DNA of 64,000 bases from Ecdyonurus torrentis (GCA_949318235.1 OX439132.1:4137386-4201385); one strand, 5' to 3'. Shown: positions 27,346 through 47,486, counted from the stretch's first letter. Program-made: numbers and translations. The notes: generated by a model from the sequence alone, not told the origin.

Positions 27346-28395
27346 AAACAACCAATCCAATTAAATATTAATGTGAATGACGAAAATAGACTTCACATTG
27401 CTTGGCATAAATCTTGTATAACTTTTAAACTGTACTAAAAAAAATGCGACTCTAAAGAGAGGATGAAAGAAGCATCATTCGCAAAATACGGAAAACTGCG
27501 TAATTTTAAAATTTATTATAGTAAAATAAAATTGATATTTTATTTTCTACCTATTGTTGTAGAGTACATTTGAAATTAATGCTACAAAATCTAATTTATT
27601 TATTTATGATTTAAACTGTAATTGAAGTTATTTCCGGTTCCGGTTCCAATGAATCTTGATTGCCACATCGTGCAGAGTGTAAAACAAAAGAGCCAGCATC
27701 AATCCATAATAATTTAATTTAAAATAACTTTTTGTGACTGTACTGACTAACTTTATTCATGTATTAAAATAGCTTAAGTTTGAAAAATAAGGGACTAAAA
27801 AAATATCAACGGGGTTTTTATATCGTGGGTTCGCATTTTTACCTCATACTGTGGATAAAGGTGTGTTTTATTTGTGTTTACATGGAAATGTGATTAAAAA
27901 TGCGTTGAAAAGTAAAATATTTCAATACATAACAGTACATGAATAGAATAAACTGTGTTATTTATGCTACATTTAGCATAAACGTTGCAAACTTAGTAAC
28001 TAATTATGATGTACAATATATTTTTAGACTGGATCAATCAATTATTACACAATGAACGGTATGGTAAATCACATTCTCATGTAAATGTACCTTTAAATGT
28101 AATTTCTTCTTTTTTAATAAAATAAGTAAAAAAAAAAAAAAAAAAAAAGCTTTACATAAAGTGTGCCTTATACAATAAGTATTAAGTAATCTTGGTTCGT
28201 ATCTTGACTGGTGACACATCGCTGTGAGGTCACGACCTTAGCATTGTATCAAGTTTTAGTGATCTTGACCTCGTGGAGCGTGTGGGTCAACAGGTAAAGT
28301 ACGTTCACACGGTGCAATATTTTTAAGCAATAATTTTAATTTCATGCAATCTTCATGAAAGTCCTGTTTACACACGTGGAGCAATATTTATATTA

Positions 28396-28597
28396 GTCAA
28401 AAATAAATTTTGTAATTTATGCTCTATTTATGTCATTATATAATGTTACTGAATTTGAAGAGAATTAAATATAATGCTGTACAACGTAATATTATTGCTA
28501 TATAACATAATAACTATACAGTATAGCATAGATTACGTTGAAATGTTGCTGCGAAAATCAGCTAGCATAATTATCACGTTTTTATTTTTGTCCGTGT
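28396..28597. mobile_element. AT-rich foldback family A copy inserted in another repeat
   Basis: Left end AGTCAAAAATAAATTTTGTA; right end GCTAGCATAATTATCACG followed by TTTTTGTCCGTG. The flanks (GCAATATTT on the left, TGCAATGCAATT on the right) belong to a different GCAAT-rich repeat, family H, which resembles the sequence at 52660-52795. Confidence 0.6.
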
Positions 28598-30209
28598 GCA
28601 ATGCAATTACTTGCATGAAAATGGCGAATGATTTCCATGTAGATTGTATGCAATCAAATTAACTGCAAATATTGCTCCATGTACGCAGACCACAATTGTG
28701 CAATTGTTACAAATGAAGCGAATATTTATTTGTTTGTTATTAATGTTCTAATTAAACTTATTAACCGTTAATCAAGAATATTTTTGAAATAAAAATCTGT
28801 TAATATATAGTGTAAGATTTAAGAACAACATTTTGTATTTGAGTGTAATTTATAGAATTAATATTTATTATTTATATAAATAAATTGTGTTTTATTTTTA
28901 TAACCTACCAAGTCAGTTTAGTTCTGAGAGGAAGACTAAAAAAAATTAGGAGAGAATTTTTTGCATATTCAAAAAGAAGATATTGATGTTTTGAATCGAT
29001 ATTTCATAAGAATTTCTTATTTTTGCGTTCATTAAGTATTTGAATTAATTTTTGAAAATGGTAAAATGGCCCCACGATCGGTAACTTTGTCCTATTCCCA
29101 AATATATAGGTTACCGACCGTGACGTCATTTTTCAAAATTCTTAATGATTTCAAAAAAATTAGACATTTGCATATCAATTGATTCAGGAAAATATATTCT
29201 TTTAGAATATGAAACAAAATTACCCCCCTCTCTCTCTCTTTTTTTTTTTTTTCGAAACAAAAAAATTATAAATCTTTATAGAATATTTTCAATTTTTTTA
29301 TCAGTGCAAAGTTTTAAAAAAACAGCACAATAAATTTGTGATAAAGTTGATAACATACGCCACGCATGTTATTGTTCACTGCGTAACGTTAATTACACGT
29401 TTTTTTTAATTATTTGAATATTAATTAGAAACTCACTGTACTTTAACATAAAAAACAACAAAATAACAATACGGGGGTACTTAAAAATAATTTACACTTT
29501 CAATATTGCTGGCTTAATCAAATATAATTTGATTTGTATATTGTGCAGGATCCATATGTATATTTGTAATATCATTATATTTGTACTTTAAAAGTAATTA
29601 AAAATTTTGTACTGTGTACTGGAGTAAATTCACATGAAAGTATTCAAAGCTTTTAAGTTCATATACTGTACGTGGGGAAAAAAAAATAAAGTTTATGTAG
29701 AGAATACTCATTATTTTCACATTAATGGATCCGATTAATTAAATTGATGTAATGCCCCGCATCATTACATAATGATTTTGATATTAGGTAAAATTAATCA
29801 AATTGATAACATATGGGCGTCTGTACAATTTTTTATATTAACTTGTTAGAAAATTATATAGAAAAAAAAAAGTTTTTAAATTTGCTAGAAAATACGTATA
29901 GCATTTAGCAATATAAAACTATTATACAAATTCTTCGAATAGAAATTTTGCTAAAAATCTTGGAACATGACTAAAAATTTCCATACGTGATGACGTCATA
30001 GACTGAAACATGATACATTTGAGCTGCTGATATTCAATTCATTTACCTCTAAGTAGGTTGAAGCAGGTATATTATAGATAAGAACAATTCCAAATTTCCG
30101 ATGTTTCGTATGTAAAATTTCACCGGAGAGACACGCCCGCATGAGGGTGGGTGTTCAGATTATTAGACTTTCTCCCCCAAAACTCAACGTTTGTTTTAGA
30201 ACTGCAGTG

Positions 30210-30607
30210 ATGGCTGGACCTCTGTTCTTCACCTTTCTGCTCTGCTTCATTGTAAGTAACTTTGGGTTTTATTATTTTGACTTCTTTTGTCAAGTGTATT
30301 CACTTTCAATGATACACATTTCTGAACATGATTGAATTTCGCGCAATTTAAATTCCATATGTGTACTTTTTTTGTAAGAATAACACTGAGAAATGTACGT
30401 ACGTGAGCATTTGACTGGTAAAAACTTCAATCTTACTCGAGTACCACTTTTTATCGTTACGTTATTTAATTTAATATGATGATAAAATAATACAGTACGT
30501 GATTTAATTTGGATTTGCGAGAGAAAAGAAATTAAAAATAGTCTAAATACTTTAAATTTAAGTAATATTTTGTGTAAAATATAGCCATTTAAATTACTTT
30601 AAGATAG

Positions 30608-30642
<35 letters not shown>

Positions 30643-33600
30643 ACGTCGTTTTCGGCTATTTTCTTTGGGAAATCGCTAAATTTTTTAATATTGTTATTTT
30701 TCTCAATGCACTAAGAATATTGTTTAGTATTTTTAAACTACCCAAATGAGTCATTTACCTATACCGGCCCATGTATAGACAACATGGCGACGACTTTAAC
30801 ATGAATGCATACACCCTATAGCTACCATAATTATTGCTAAGTTTACTTTTGTCTGTGTGTAGGAGATTACAAGGGCAGAGATATTTTTCAACGATGCCAT
30901 CTATAAAGACAGTGGGAGCAGACGTAATGCAGACGATTGGACGGCAATGCCCTTCAAGAAGAAACGATATTTGGACTTGACTTACGGGAATGCTGCCTAC
31001 CCCGACTGTGGTAAGAAATATGCTAAACTGACAATTATCTGAATTATCGTATTTAAATTATTTAAATAAAAAAACAAAAAACTTCTATACATTTATATTA
31101 CACAATAAAGTATAATTATTTAGCTTATAAGCTAGAGCCGTATTTTTTTTTATTTAAGATATTACTTACTCCTCACATTAGCTCTGAGTTTAACAGAGGT
31201 AATCGGAAGTTGGCTAGTGGTAAACTGAAAGGAATAGGGGTAAATGCTACAATACACTACTTCATCTAATCTATAGTTTACTATCTCAGCATGAAGTAAT
31301 GGATGTTACTGGTGATTAAAAAAAATATATTAATAATAAAAACATAAAATACGTTGAAGTATGTAGCACAGCACACTTCATTAAAAAATTTCCAGGCTCA
31401 ATGCTGTAGTTTTTATAAGGGCTCTATAATACTAAATAAAATAATAATAATAATAATAATAAAAAGGATGAAAATTAGCAAAGAATCTTTTCTCGCAATG
31501 ACTGCGTGATTGGCTAAAGCAATCTACCAATAAGCTCTATTATATATAGATATGATTCAGTAAAAAAAAATATATATATATATACAAAAATACAAAAACA
31601 AATACAAATATTATATTTTTCATAAAACAATTTTATAAAAAAGTTAAAATTATTATGAATTTTGTTTATATTATTTTATAAAAAAAAAAAAAAAAAAAAA
31701 TCTATTTACTTCGTATAAATGTTATAATACCATATTTTAATGCACATCTAAAGCTAAACAAACGTAAAACATGGTATTTCTGTATTATTTGTATGTTGAT
31801 ACAAATATTTTGTTATACTTCCAGTATGCGGACTCTCCAGCCAGGGTCCTACCCGAGATCCGAGGTTACAACCACCCACCAAGGATGATGACATACGTGT
31901 GGTGGGAGGTGAGGAGGCCGAGCCTCACTCACTGCCCTGGATGGCGCTCATATTTGCAGAGCCCAAGGACACCCCCATCTGTGGCGGGTCTATCATCAGT
32001 GATCGCTACGTCATCACCGCAGCTCACTGTTATGACTCCAGGTATGGTACCTATGTACTATGACTCCAGTGCTATGCTATGGTGTTATGACTCCAGGTAC
32101 CTATGTGTTATGTACTATGACTCCAGGTAGGGTCTATGTGCTATATATGTCTCCAGGTAGGGTAGCTATGTACTATGACTCCAGTGCTATGCTATGGTGT
32201 TATGACTCCAGGTACCTATGTGTTATGTACTATGACTCCAGGTAGGGTCTATGTGCTATATATATGACTCCAGGTAGGGTAGCTATGTACTATATGACTC
32301 CAGTGCTATGCTATGGTGTTATGACTCCAGGTACCTATGTGCTATGTACTATGACTCCAGGTAGGGTCTATGTGCTATATATATGACTCCAGGTAGGGTA
32401 GCTATGTACTATGACTCCAGGTAGGGCCTATGTGCTATGACTCCAGGTATCATCACTGCAATGCATGCATTCTCGTTGGATTTGCAATCGCATTTACAAG
32501 CATAATAATTACTGGAGCTCACTTTGGCTACCAATAACCGTCACAATATTTAAAACATAAAACCGAGCACAAAATTGTCTATGACATTTTTAAAATGTGC
32601 ACTGCATACATAAGCAATAGATAATAGGGTCGGTGGTGTTAATGACGTCACATCATAAACACCACCATCCCTATTATCTATGTATTTATATGTAATACTT
32701 ATACCGTGTTTTTAGTCTTGCTCAAGAGGACATCAAAGTGGTACTAGGAGAACACAACCACTGTGTAAGAGATCGCTTGACCACTCGCTTCTCAGTCGAC
32801 CGCATGGTGATTCACCCTTCCTTCCGTCACCAGGACTACTTTGCAGACATCATGTTACTGCGCCTCAGTATGCGCATCACCTTCAGTCGTATTGTCAGAC
32901 CTATCTGTCTACCCTTGCATGGTCAGTATAGTCTTCAATATACCATCAATAAATATACTACTCAATAAAATTTAACATACTTGAAATGTACACAAAATTG
33001 TGAGAGTATTATTATTTCATTATTATTACAGAATTTTTGGTTCATTGAAAATATTTTTAAATGAAATGTTCAAAAGTTAGTCAATAATGTTATCAAAAAC
33101 TGAAGTAAATCAAAGTTATTGTTGTTACGTGGACTGATAATTATATACTGTCCTGTGGATGCTATATAGAATGTTGAAACAGCAATAGCTCAGAATTTTA
33201 CTTTTTTTAATTGCCATACTATAAGGTATCAATGCCTCTTTGTATAATTTTAATTTAATAATAATATTAATAATAATAATTGTTAAACATGTTCTCGACT
33301 TACTTAAATATTCCAGGTGCCAATTTCGAAGGTGCGTGGTCCCTGGTGGCAGGCTGGGGCACCTCTAACTTCACGGGCAGCTCCGAGTGTGCGCTCCACC
33401 AAGCTCCCTTGCCCGTGCTCTCCAAGGAGAGCTGTGTTCAGTCCTCACAGTACCCGCCAGAGACCGTGCATACGTCACTCTTGTGTGCGGGATACCTCGG
33501 CGAGGGAGGCACCGACTCGTGTCAGGTAGTGTCACCTTAATGTATATATACCTTAAATGCCTGCAGACTCGCGGTTCATTTCGGAGACGATGGTCAAATT

Positions 33601-35080
33601 TCTCTCTAGCTCGCACAGATAAAAGAAATTGAATTTCTGAGTCCGAAGACGTGAAATTAAAGTTGGTGTCCACTCTTTTATAGATATTGAGTAAATGCAA
33701 AAAAGGCTATTATATTATATAAAATAAAATAATTTCTTATTTTGAATTTGCAAAAAACAAAATATTATATCAGACTAAAACAAATCTCCCTTATACGTAT
33801 GAACGCAAGAAAAGTAGAAAAAAGAAGAAAACGACAACTTATAATAGTATAGGTATATAGAAATATACGATAGTAGTATATGTTTCGTACGATTTTTTCT
33901 TTATCCAATGTTTCTCCATTTTAATTTTGCATACCAAATTTCATATTGGTAACTTGATTGCTTCATTATTATATTTATTGTATTTGGACTTGGATGTTGC
34001 AAAATAAATAAATAATTTCAATTAATATATTCACCAAATTTGTATTGAAAGTTAGTTTCTCTATTCGAAAGATATTTTTTATTGACGCATTTGTCTTTTT
34101 ATTATCTTTATGCTTTTCATTTACTATGCTCTTTACTTCTATATTATTTGTTTTTAATAAACGTTTTGTTTGTTTAAATCTGCAATGTTGATTTCTCCAG
34201 GGTGACAGCGGGGGTCCTCTTCAATATCTGCATCACCAAACACGTCGCTTCACTCTCATAGGTAAGAAATACAATATTTCGCCATCAAAGTTTTGGTTCT
34301 TATGTTGCTGTCAAATATCGTCGTATTTTGTAATGTTGCCATGAAAAACAACGGTCATTTCTTTAAAATTACTTCTACTAGAATAGGTACTAGTAGTATG
34401 TAATTCTGTAAACTGTAGTAGGTAAAAAATTAGCCTGGACCAGGTATTGTCAATGTCACCTAATGCAGATGAAATGTCGTCTAATTTAGGTGAGACATAA
34501 CTACATTGTGGTATGTTTACCTGCATTAGGTTTTCTTGTTGCATATCAATTTCTTTTACAATATTTGCGTACTGTATAATTTACAGAATTTATATCTGCT
34601 ATAAGTATAATATATATAGTAGTTCTTTTCCAGTGGATATTTTTGCTTAATTTTAATTCACGGGTTGCTACGTTTTTTGCATTTTAGAACTCAAAACTTC
34701 TCTGATCCTATACTAAAATTTCCTTTACTATGTTGTTGTTGTTATTGTTGTTTTTTCTGCTATAAATTTTCTCTCCCAGAAATTTATTTTCTAAATTTTT
34801 GAACTAGAGAAAATTACTAACATATAACTGGCTATTAGATTTTAATTTACATCAAATATGGCGAGTATATAAATTCTCCAGATATAAAGAGAAGCATTCT
34901 AATGAAATTTATAAAATATAGTACTTTTTGATTTCATGTTTCTTATACCCCTACATAGGAATCGTATCGAATGGTGTTGGATGTGGACTCGCAGATTTCC
35001 CAGGACTCTACACGGACGTGGCTCAGTTCATTCCCTGGATCCTGAGCTTCACGCAAGACTCCGCCTACTGCTTCCGATAA
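30210..35080 (+). CDS. Secreted trypsin-like serine protease, second of three tandem genes
   Basis: Exons 30210-30251, 30863-31010, 31825-32041, 32716-32921, 33317-33525, 34201-34261 and 34959-35080 join to 1005 nt, 334 residues. Signal peptide [14 protein letters not shown] is followed by a basic, Asn/Asp-rich pro-segment, C-V-C-G (63-66) and the activation site DDDIR88|VVGG. Catalytic residues are H131, D180 and S277; D271 at position 189 predicts trypsin-like specificity. Position 215, normally Trp, is Asn (N299). C-terminus AYCFR. NFT at 222 is an N-glycosylation sequon. No CLIP domain. Intron phases 0,1,2,1,0,1 match both neighbours. An in-frame upstream ATG at 30141 would add 23 residues ahead of the signal peptide, so the 30210 start is preferred. 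Intron 3 holds a minisatellite copied from the exon 3 donor. Confidence 0.92.
30610..30642. repeat. (GA)n microsatellite
   Basis: In intron 1 of the second protease gene. Confidence 0.9.
30640..30830. repeat. Dispersed repeat family E, copy 2
   Basis: Shares GGCTATTTTCTTTGG-like sequence and CCTATACCGGCCCATGTAT with 13620-13950. It ends beside CATACACCCTATAG, echoing the GGGTGTATGC edge of the other copy. Confidence 0.45.
31190..31260. repeat. Dispersed repeat family K, copy 1
   Basis: CTGAGTTTAACAGAGGTAAT then CGGAAGTTGGCTAGTGGTAA. A similar block occurs at about 45058-45128 in intron 6 of the third protease. The host introns are not equivalent, so this is a mobile or dispersed repeat rather than shared intron ancestry. 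Confidence 0.45.
32036..32450 (+). repeat. Minisatellite amplified from the exon 3 splice donor of the second protease
   Basis: The true junction TATGACTCCAG|GTATGG (exon ends 32041) is followed by fourteen more CTCCAG copies, starting at 32064, 32091, 32121, 32151, 32179, 32206, 32236, 32268, 32298, 32325, 32355, 32387, 32415 and 32441. Most are TATGACTCCAG followed by GTA, so they repeat the donor itself. The small units group into a higher-order repeat of about 115-119 bp. In the real reading frame a TGA follows soon after the true donor, so using later copies would break the protein. Confidence 0.9.
32618..32680. repeat. Short foldback with TGACGTCA loop
   Basis: Left arm 32618-32640 (TAGATAATAGGG...GGTGGTGTT) pairs with right arm 32658-32680 with about two mismatches. 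The 17-base loop contains TGACGTCA (32643-32650). It lies in intron 3 of the second protease gene, 36 bases before exon 4. Confidence 0.75.
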
Positions 35081-35279
35081 TTGTACCGATGTCAATAATC
35101 ATGGAAGTAAATTCTAGGGCAGCGGCCATTTCTTAGCAATTTTCTTAACGCAGCAATCAAGTTTAGACCATGCTAACTTTATGGACGCTATCGCAGGGGT
35201 CGGATGTGCGCTAAGAATTAACCGCTGTACTAGGCTTAATCGGCAATAATTAAATTATCTTTTTTACTGTTGTTGCGTT

Positions 35280-35285
35280 AATAAA
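35280..35285 (+). terminator. Candidate polyadenylation signal of the second protease gene
   Basis: AATAAA about 200 bases after the stop codon, following a T-rich stretch and preceding an A-run. Confidence 0.45.
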
Positions 35286-35377
35286 AAAACAATGGTCTTA
35301 CAAATGTTAATTAATGTTATTTAAAGTTAAATCAAATTAAGTCTCTTTCGTTATTTTAAATAGAATAAAAAATAAAT

Positions 35378-35599
35378 TGCACGGACAAAAAAAAACTACG
35401 TTTAATAATTATGTTGGTTCATTTTCAGCACAATTTCTCCAACACAGCATAATTTGTGTTATACTGCATAATTGCATAATAACTGTGTAACAATAGCATA
35501 AATATTATGTTATATAGCATAATAATTTCTGTTGTTCTAATTTAGCAAAATTTATGCTATAATTAGAGCATAAATTACGTTATTTATTCCATCCGTGTG
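35378..35599. mobile_element. AT-rich foldback family A, full-length copy
   Basis: Left end GCACGGACAAAAAAAAACTACG; the right end GCATAAATTACGTTATTTAT, then TCCATCCGTG, is its imperfect inverted repeat. Both CACGGA termini are kept, making this one of the best copies for defining the element. Confidence 0.7.
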
Positions 35600-35721
35600 G
35601 ATGCATCTTTATATAGTTATTAATGTTATTATTTATCTATTTATAGTTATTAGGTATGTTCACACAAACGACACCCTTCTTGTCTTCAACATTCGTCTGG
35701 TGTCTTCAACAAACTGGGCAG

Positions 35722-35843
<122 letters not shown>

Positions 35844-36127
35844 ATATTTCAATCTAATTATAATCAACGTAAGTCTTGTTATAACAAGATATACAATATA
35901 TATATTTTATCCATCTATTATTTATTAAGTCTATACAGCAATATTTGTATATGTAAAACAAATAAAATAATCCATTATTTTTTCAAACTTATTTAGTTTT
36001 ATTTATAATTGATCACCTTTGATTTGTAAAATTTACTTTGAGTCGCTCAACAAGTTGTTATTATTTTTTTTAATACTTAGGAAATGATAATTGATGAATA
36101 AATTAAAATTATTCAAGCTTTGTAAAA

Positions 36128-36240
<113 letters not shown>

Positions 36241-36659
36241 ACTATATAAACAGTCTTTAATAACCTAGCGATATTTTTAGCATTATAAAATAAATATTTT
36301 TGATACAAAAGTATATTTGATTGAAACAACTTTTTAATTTTTCATTTAAGTCTTTGTGTTAAAAATGCCACAAACGTAAACAAAAAACTCAACCCTATAG
36401 AAAATTTTAATTGCTTTTTAAATTGCAAAATTTTATGTTTTTTATTTTACTTTATTCATGAATGTTTAATAATTATAAATTAATTTAAAAAAAACTTGTT
36501 TCAAATTATTTCCAGATTTATTTTTTTCAATCAAAGCCAAAGTGAGGTACAAAAAAAAAATCAAAATCAAAATGACACAATTTCAAGCAAACTACAACTG
36601 CCCACTTTTATTTATGAAGCTTTTAATTCAGTTTAATATGATAATTAAAATCAGTTTTC

Positions 36660-36691
<32 letters not shown>

Positions 36692-37116
36692 CAATTTCAG
36701 AGTTTGATATACAATAAAAACAGTGGAACCAAGTTTTTGTAATTTTTCACCACAATAACATTAACATCTATTAAATAAATCATAAAATTGATATATTTGC
36801 AGGTTTATAAAGATTACATTAAATTTCTACAATGATTTGAAACATTTATAAAAGTTACATTGCAGAAATAAATGTCCATAGTCTTCAAGCAAGGCTGTGG
36901 TTACTTGTTTCACAATAATTTGTACTACTTAATTTTGCAAGAGGATTGTTATTTTATTTAATTTTTCTATTTGATTTCAATCTAGCAGTAAGTGGGGCTA
37001 TAACTAAGTGGGTTTTAAAATCCTTTAAAACTAAATGTGAAATGAAAATAAAAAACAACTCTGAAATGAATATATGTATTAATTAAAAGCCATAGAAGTA
37101 TTAAATAGCATTGACA

Positions 37117-37119
<3 letters not shown>

Positions 37120-37173
<54 letters not shown>
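37120..37173. repeat. (CT)n microsatellite
   Basis: About 27 CT units upstream of the third protease gene. Confidence 0.95.
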
Positions 37174-37176
<3 letters not shown>

Positions 37177-38296
37177 GTGGTTTAATTCATGAGCCTCTAT
37201 TGAAAAATTCTTTGTACTATGACTTTGTGAATATGGTGTACGATATACAACATGTACACTGTGAAAACATTTATGTAGAGACTTTTGAAATCTTAAAATC
37301 GTTAACAAAGCAGTCATTTCGTTGAGTGCGAAAGTTAAATTAAAAATAAAAATGTTGAGGTTACTGTACAAGTAGTGTACCAAACGCTCACCGGAAGTAA
37401 GTTAAACATCGATCAACAAATACATAATGGAAATAACAAATTATTTTATTGACCCAAGCAGTTTACAGTAGCAAGGAGTCATAACAAGCGTAATTAGTAA
37501 TTGTCATATACTGTATAAATATTTTTACAATTTATATACAACAATAAAAATTATTGAAAGCAAAAATGTTTTAATAACTAAGAAGAGGTTCCGTTAAACA
37601 AAATATAAGTAAACATAGCAATAGAAAAAAAAAAAAAAAAAAAAAAGATTTTACGCACATGCACATAACAAGAAACAAAACAATAACAAAATTGGGACAA
37701 GAAAAATCTAAATTTTAAGTATGTAGTATGCATCAACAACATCAATTTTTTAATTTGAATTAAAAAACTCAGATAAAGGTAATATTTCTTTAAAAAAAAA
37801 AAAAATACTAAAATATTTTTAAAAGAAAGTTCCGAAACAAAACGAAAATATGTACATATAAACTTATTTCTCATTAGATATGATGCTAGATTAATATTAA
37901 TATTAGTAGATATTAGTGCTAGACTCTCTCAGTGTACACAAATGTAGGACAATTTATAATACCACGAGTGTACATGTTATTATCACTAACCTAACGTGAT
38001 GTGAAAATCTCACTTTTAACTTGTTAGAATTAACTATAGCATAATTCTATATGTACTAAAAAAAAAAAACATTAACAAAAAATATGATTTACGTGTTTTT
38101 TCTAACAGATATATAAATGAATCAATTTCCTCAAAGATAAGAACCCTCATCTGTTGTAATTACTCTTGATATCACACTTATACTTCAATACAACAGAGAG
38201 AGTGAGAGTGAGTGAACATCACTGCGGGTCTAACGTATATACTTTCATTTTGTATGTGATTTCTGTTTTGTTTAGTTTTTGTCGCACTTTGGTGTG

Positions 38297-45330
<7,034 letters not shown>

Positions 45331-45334
45331 TATC

Positions 45335-45340
45335 AATAAA
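45335..45340 (+). terminator. Polyadenylation signal candidate of the third protease gene
   Basis: AATAAA only four bases after the TAA stop, implying a very short 3'UTR. The overlapping sequence TTTTATTAG supplies an AATAAA on the minus strand at about 45342-45347. Confidence 0.5.
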
Positions 45341-45489
45341 TTTTATTAGCGGTCATGTACAAAAGAAACAGACCCACTTGCATGGTTCTCTGAGAAACAA
45401 ACATTGAGTAACGAACTCATCTACCTAACACACATTTTGTACTGCAACCCTCAATCAACATTATTTAGTTCTTTTATGCTAAAGTTTAA

Positions 45490-45740
45490 GTGTTTTCTAC
45501 AGAAAGGCTTATATCTCTGAAACTCAAAACTTGACTCTTTTTATTTGAAAATTGCAGAAAATTTTGATAAAAATGTCAGAAAATGTGACCATCAGTTAAG
45601 GAAGAAAATAATTATTGAAATTAACGTGGGATCTTACGGGATTAAAATTTCAAAAATTCTTTCTTCAAAATTTGTAATGGCAACGCACCCACATTATCAA
45701 ATTCTAAAGATTTGACGATACTTTATCTTCAAATACGCTT
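45490..45740. repeat. Dispersed repeat family C copy
   Basis: Blocks TCTGAAACTCAAAACTTGAC, TGTGACCATCAG, AGAAAATAATTATTGAAATT, GGGATCTTACGGGATTAAAA. Related to 46470-46700, 19310-19500, 16060-16230, 14440-14610 and 9200-9420. Confidence 0.55.
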
Positions 45741-46099
45741 CACTACACAATACATCGTAATATAAAAAAAAAAAAAAAAAAAACTGCCTCTACAACTACC
45801 TTATTTTCAGCCTTGTTTTTAGTCGATAAAAATTGTTTTCATGTTAATTGTTATCACATTTTTTTTGTATACAATATAAAAATATGAAGCAAACCAATAA
45901 TAGCAATACAGTAATAATAATAATACACTCGTTATAGTACTAAAATATTGTTATACCAAAATTTCTGCTTAACATTGCAAGTTGCAACTAGAAAACCTCT
46001 TGCTATTATTTCATTTTTGCTACAATCGTGAACGCATTCACGCATATAATAATAATAAATAAGACAGAAAGTGACAAATTGAACCTCGAGCACAGGCAT

Positions 46100-46248
46100 T
46101 TACATTTCATGCAGAAAGCTGCAGTTCTTGGCCACAGCTAACATCGTGCGCAAAGTGCTTAGTTTGTGATCCCTCTTTTTGCCACCAGCAGTTTCTATTG
46201 GAACTGGATTATTCTTATCTTCACCTTTAATCAAGTAGGATTTCAGTG
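46100..46248 (-). CDS. Candidate terminal exon of an unidentified minus-strand gene
   Basis: On the minus strand a pyrimidine-rich tract and CCAG acceptor (AG at 46250-46249) lead straight into an open stretch of 48 codons ending in TAA (46102-46100). The segment is richer in G and C than its surroundings and encodes a mixed, basic peptide with LKSYLIKGEDKNNPVPIE near the start and MLAVAKNCSFLHEM at the end. The frame is closed just upstream of the acceptor, as expected at an exon edge. I do not recognise the protein and found no partner exon upstream on this strand. It could be an isolated exon fragment or chance. It is flanked by two direct family C copies. Confidence 0.3.
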
Positions 46249-46469
46249 CTGGTGTTCAGAAAGAAGAAAGAAAAGAGAACATAATAATAATATAGATTTT
46301 TCTCGTAAATTTGCACAGCTAAATAATTGATCCCATATTTAAAACAATGCTATTTAATGATTTTCTAAGCAACACAGAAAAATATTAAACTTTGAATATG
46401 TGAATGCTCCTTTAGGTGAGATTATTTGAAGGATTGTATTTAGATGGCTTGCATCTCACATTTTAAAAA

Positions 46470-46700
46470 GAAACTTCTAAACTTTAGGATGCCATTAGAA
46501 AGTTAACAGTAACAGCTACCTATGATAAAAAATTTCAGAACCCGTGACCATCAGATACGAGAGAAAATAATTATTGTAATTAACATGGGCTCTTATGGGA
46601 CTAAAACTTCAAAAAATCATAATTTAAAATTTAGCATGGTGACCCCCAAATTTTTTTACACTTTTGAAGATACCTTATCCTAATGTATCACTGTGCAAAG
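46470..46700. repeat. Dispersed repeat family C copy
   Basis: Blocks GAACCCGTGACCATCAGATA, GAGAAAATAATTATTGTAAT, GGGCTCTTATGGGACTAAAA, in the same orientation as the copy 1 kb to the left. Confidence 0.55.
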
Positions 46701-47310
46701 TTTTAGATTTTTCTTTCTTTACAATTTTTCAGTTCAATCCCGCAGTAGCTGATTTCCCGCCTTAATATACAGCTTACTGAGGGTTAGGATGTAGAGTAGA
46801 ATATAGCAATCTCCAAATCTGTTATTTAAAGGGCCAATTAATTGTGTAAACAATGGAACAATGCAATTTCCTAAAGTTTGCAATTTATCTCAAGTTTGTT
46901 TTTAAATAAAAGCTGCAAGGTCAAGTTTTCATGTTACGGAAATATAATTTCATAACGACAATCTCCATATTTTGATATTCAATAGTTTTTAATTTAAATA
47001 TTTTGATATGCATATAATAAAACAATGTTTTATAAACTTGTTATCAGTCCACGTAGAGATAAGTGTATTTTATTTATATAATTAAAATATTGTTAACATA
47101 GATTGGTATAGTATGCAATTATGAACCTGCCTCGTCACTCCCCCATATGTTTGTCCCTAACATATAATTTATAAATAATCAGCTAAACTGAAAACAATCA
47201 AATTGATAAATTAATTTTATATGTAAAGCAAAATGGGTATACTTTGCAAATTAAAAATTATATTATAAAACAATAATTATGCGTTTTATTTTACCTCCTC
47301 GTGAGTTTCG

Positions 47311-47341
<31 letters not shown>

Positions 47342-47406
47342 GTCTGCAATATTTTGATCGTCTAATTTGAATTAAAACTTCACATTGCATCTCTATTAGC
47401 TGTTGG

Positions 47407-47423
47407 AGGGAGAGGGAGAGGGA

Positions 47424-47483
<60 letters not shown>
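47407..47483. repeat. (GGGAGA)n to (GA)n microsatellite
   Basis: Starts with GGGAGA units and passes into pure GA. Confidence 0.95.

Positions 47484-47486
<3 letters not shown>

Larger units (their letters stand above)
26565..30209. other. Spacer between the first and second protease genes
   Basis: Probable 3'UTR with a foldback (26709-26826) and a candidate AATAAA at 27340-27345, a partial family A copy near 27930-28025, a family A copy (28396-28597) inserted into another repeat (family H, about 28300-28690), and a short inverted repeat around 29073-29122 with a TGACGTCA at 29121. No coding exon recognised. Confidence 0.6.

Noticed and set aside
30141..30209. Upstream in-frame ATG of the second protease
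   Set aside because: It would put 23 mostly non-hydrophobic residues before a clear signal peptide; the 42-nt first exon from 30210 matches the third gene exactly.
31771..32245. Plus-strand open frames over the second protease exon 3 and the minisatellite
   Set aside because: They are in the wrong frame: the spliced frame of exon 3 (31825-32041) encodes VVGG and TAAHC. The extension is translated repeat.
33371..33700. Minus-strand 109-codon frame
   Set aside because: Antisense shadow of the second protease exon 5. Similar shadows at 22084-22314, 39534-39827, 54538-54774 and 58604-58789 were also dropped.
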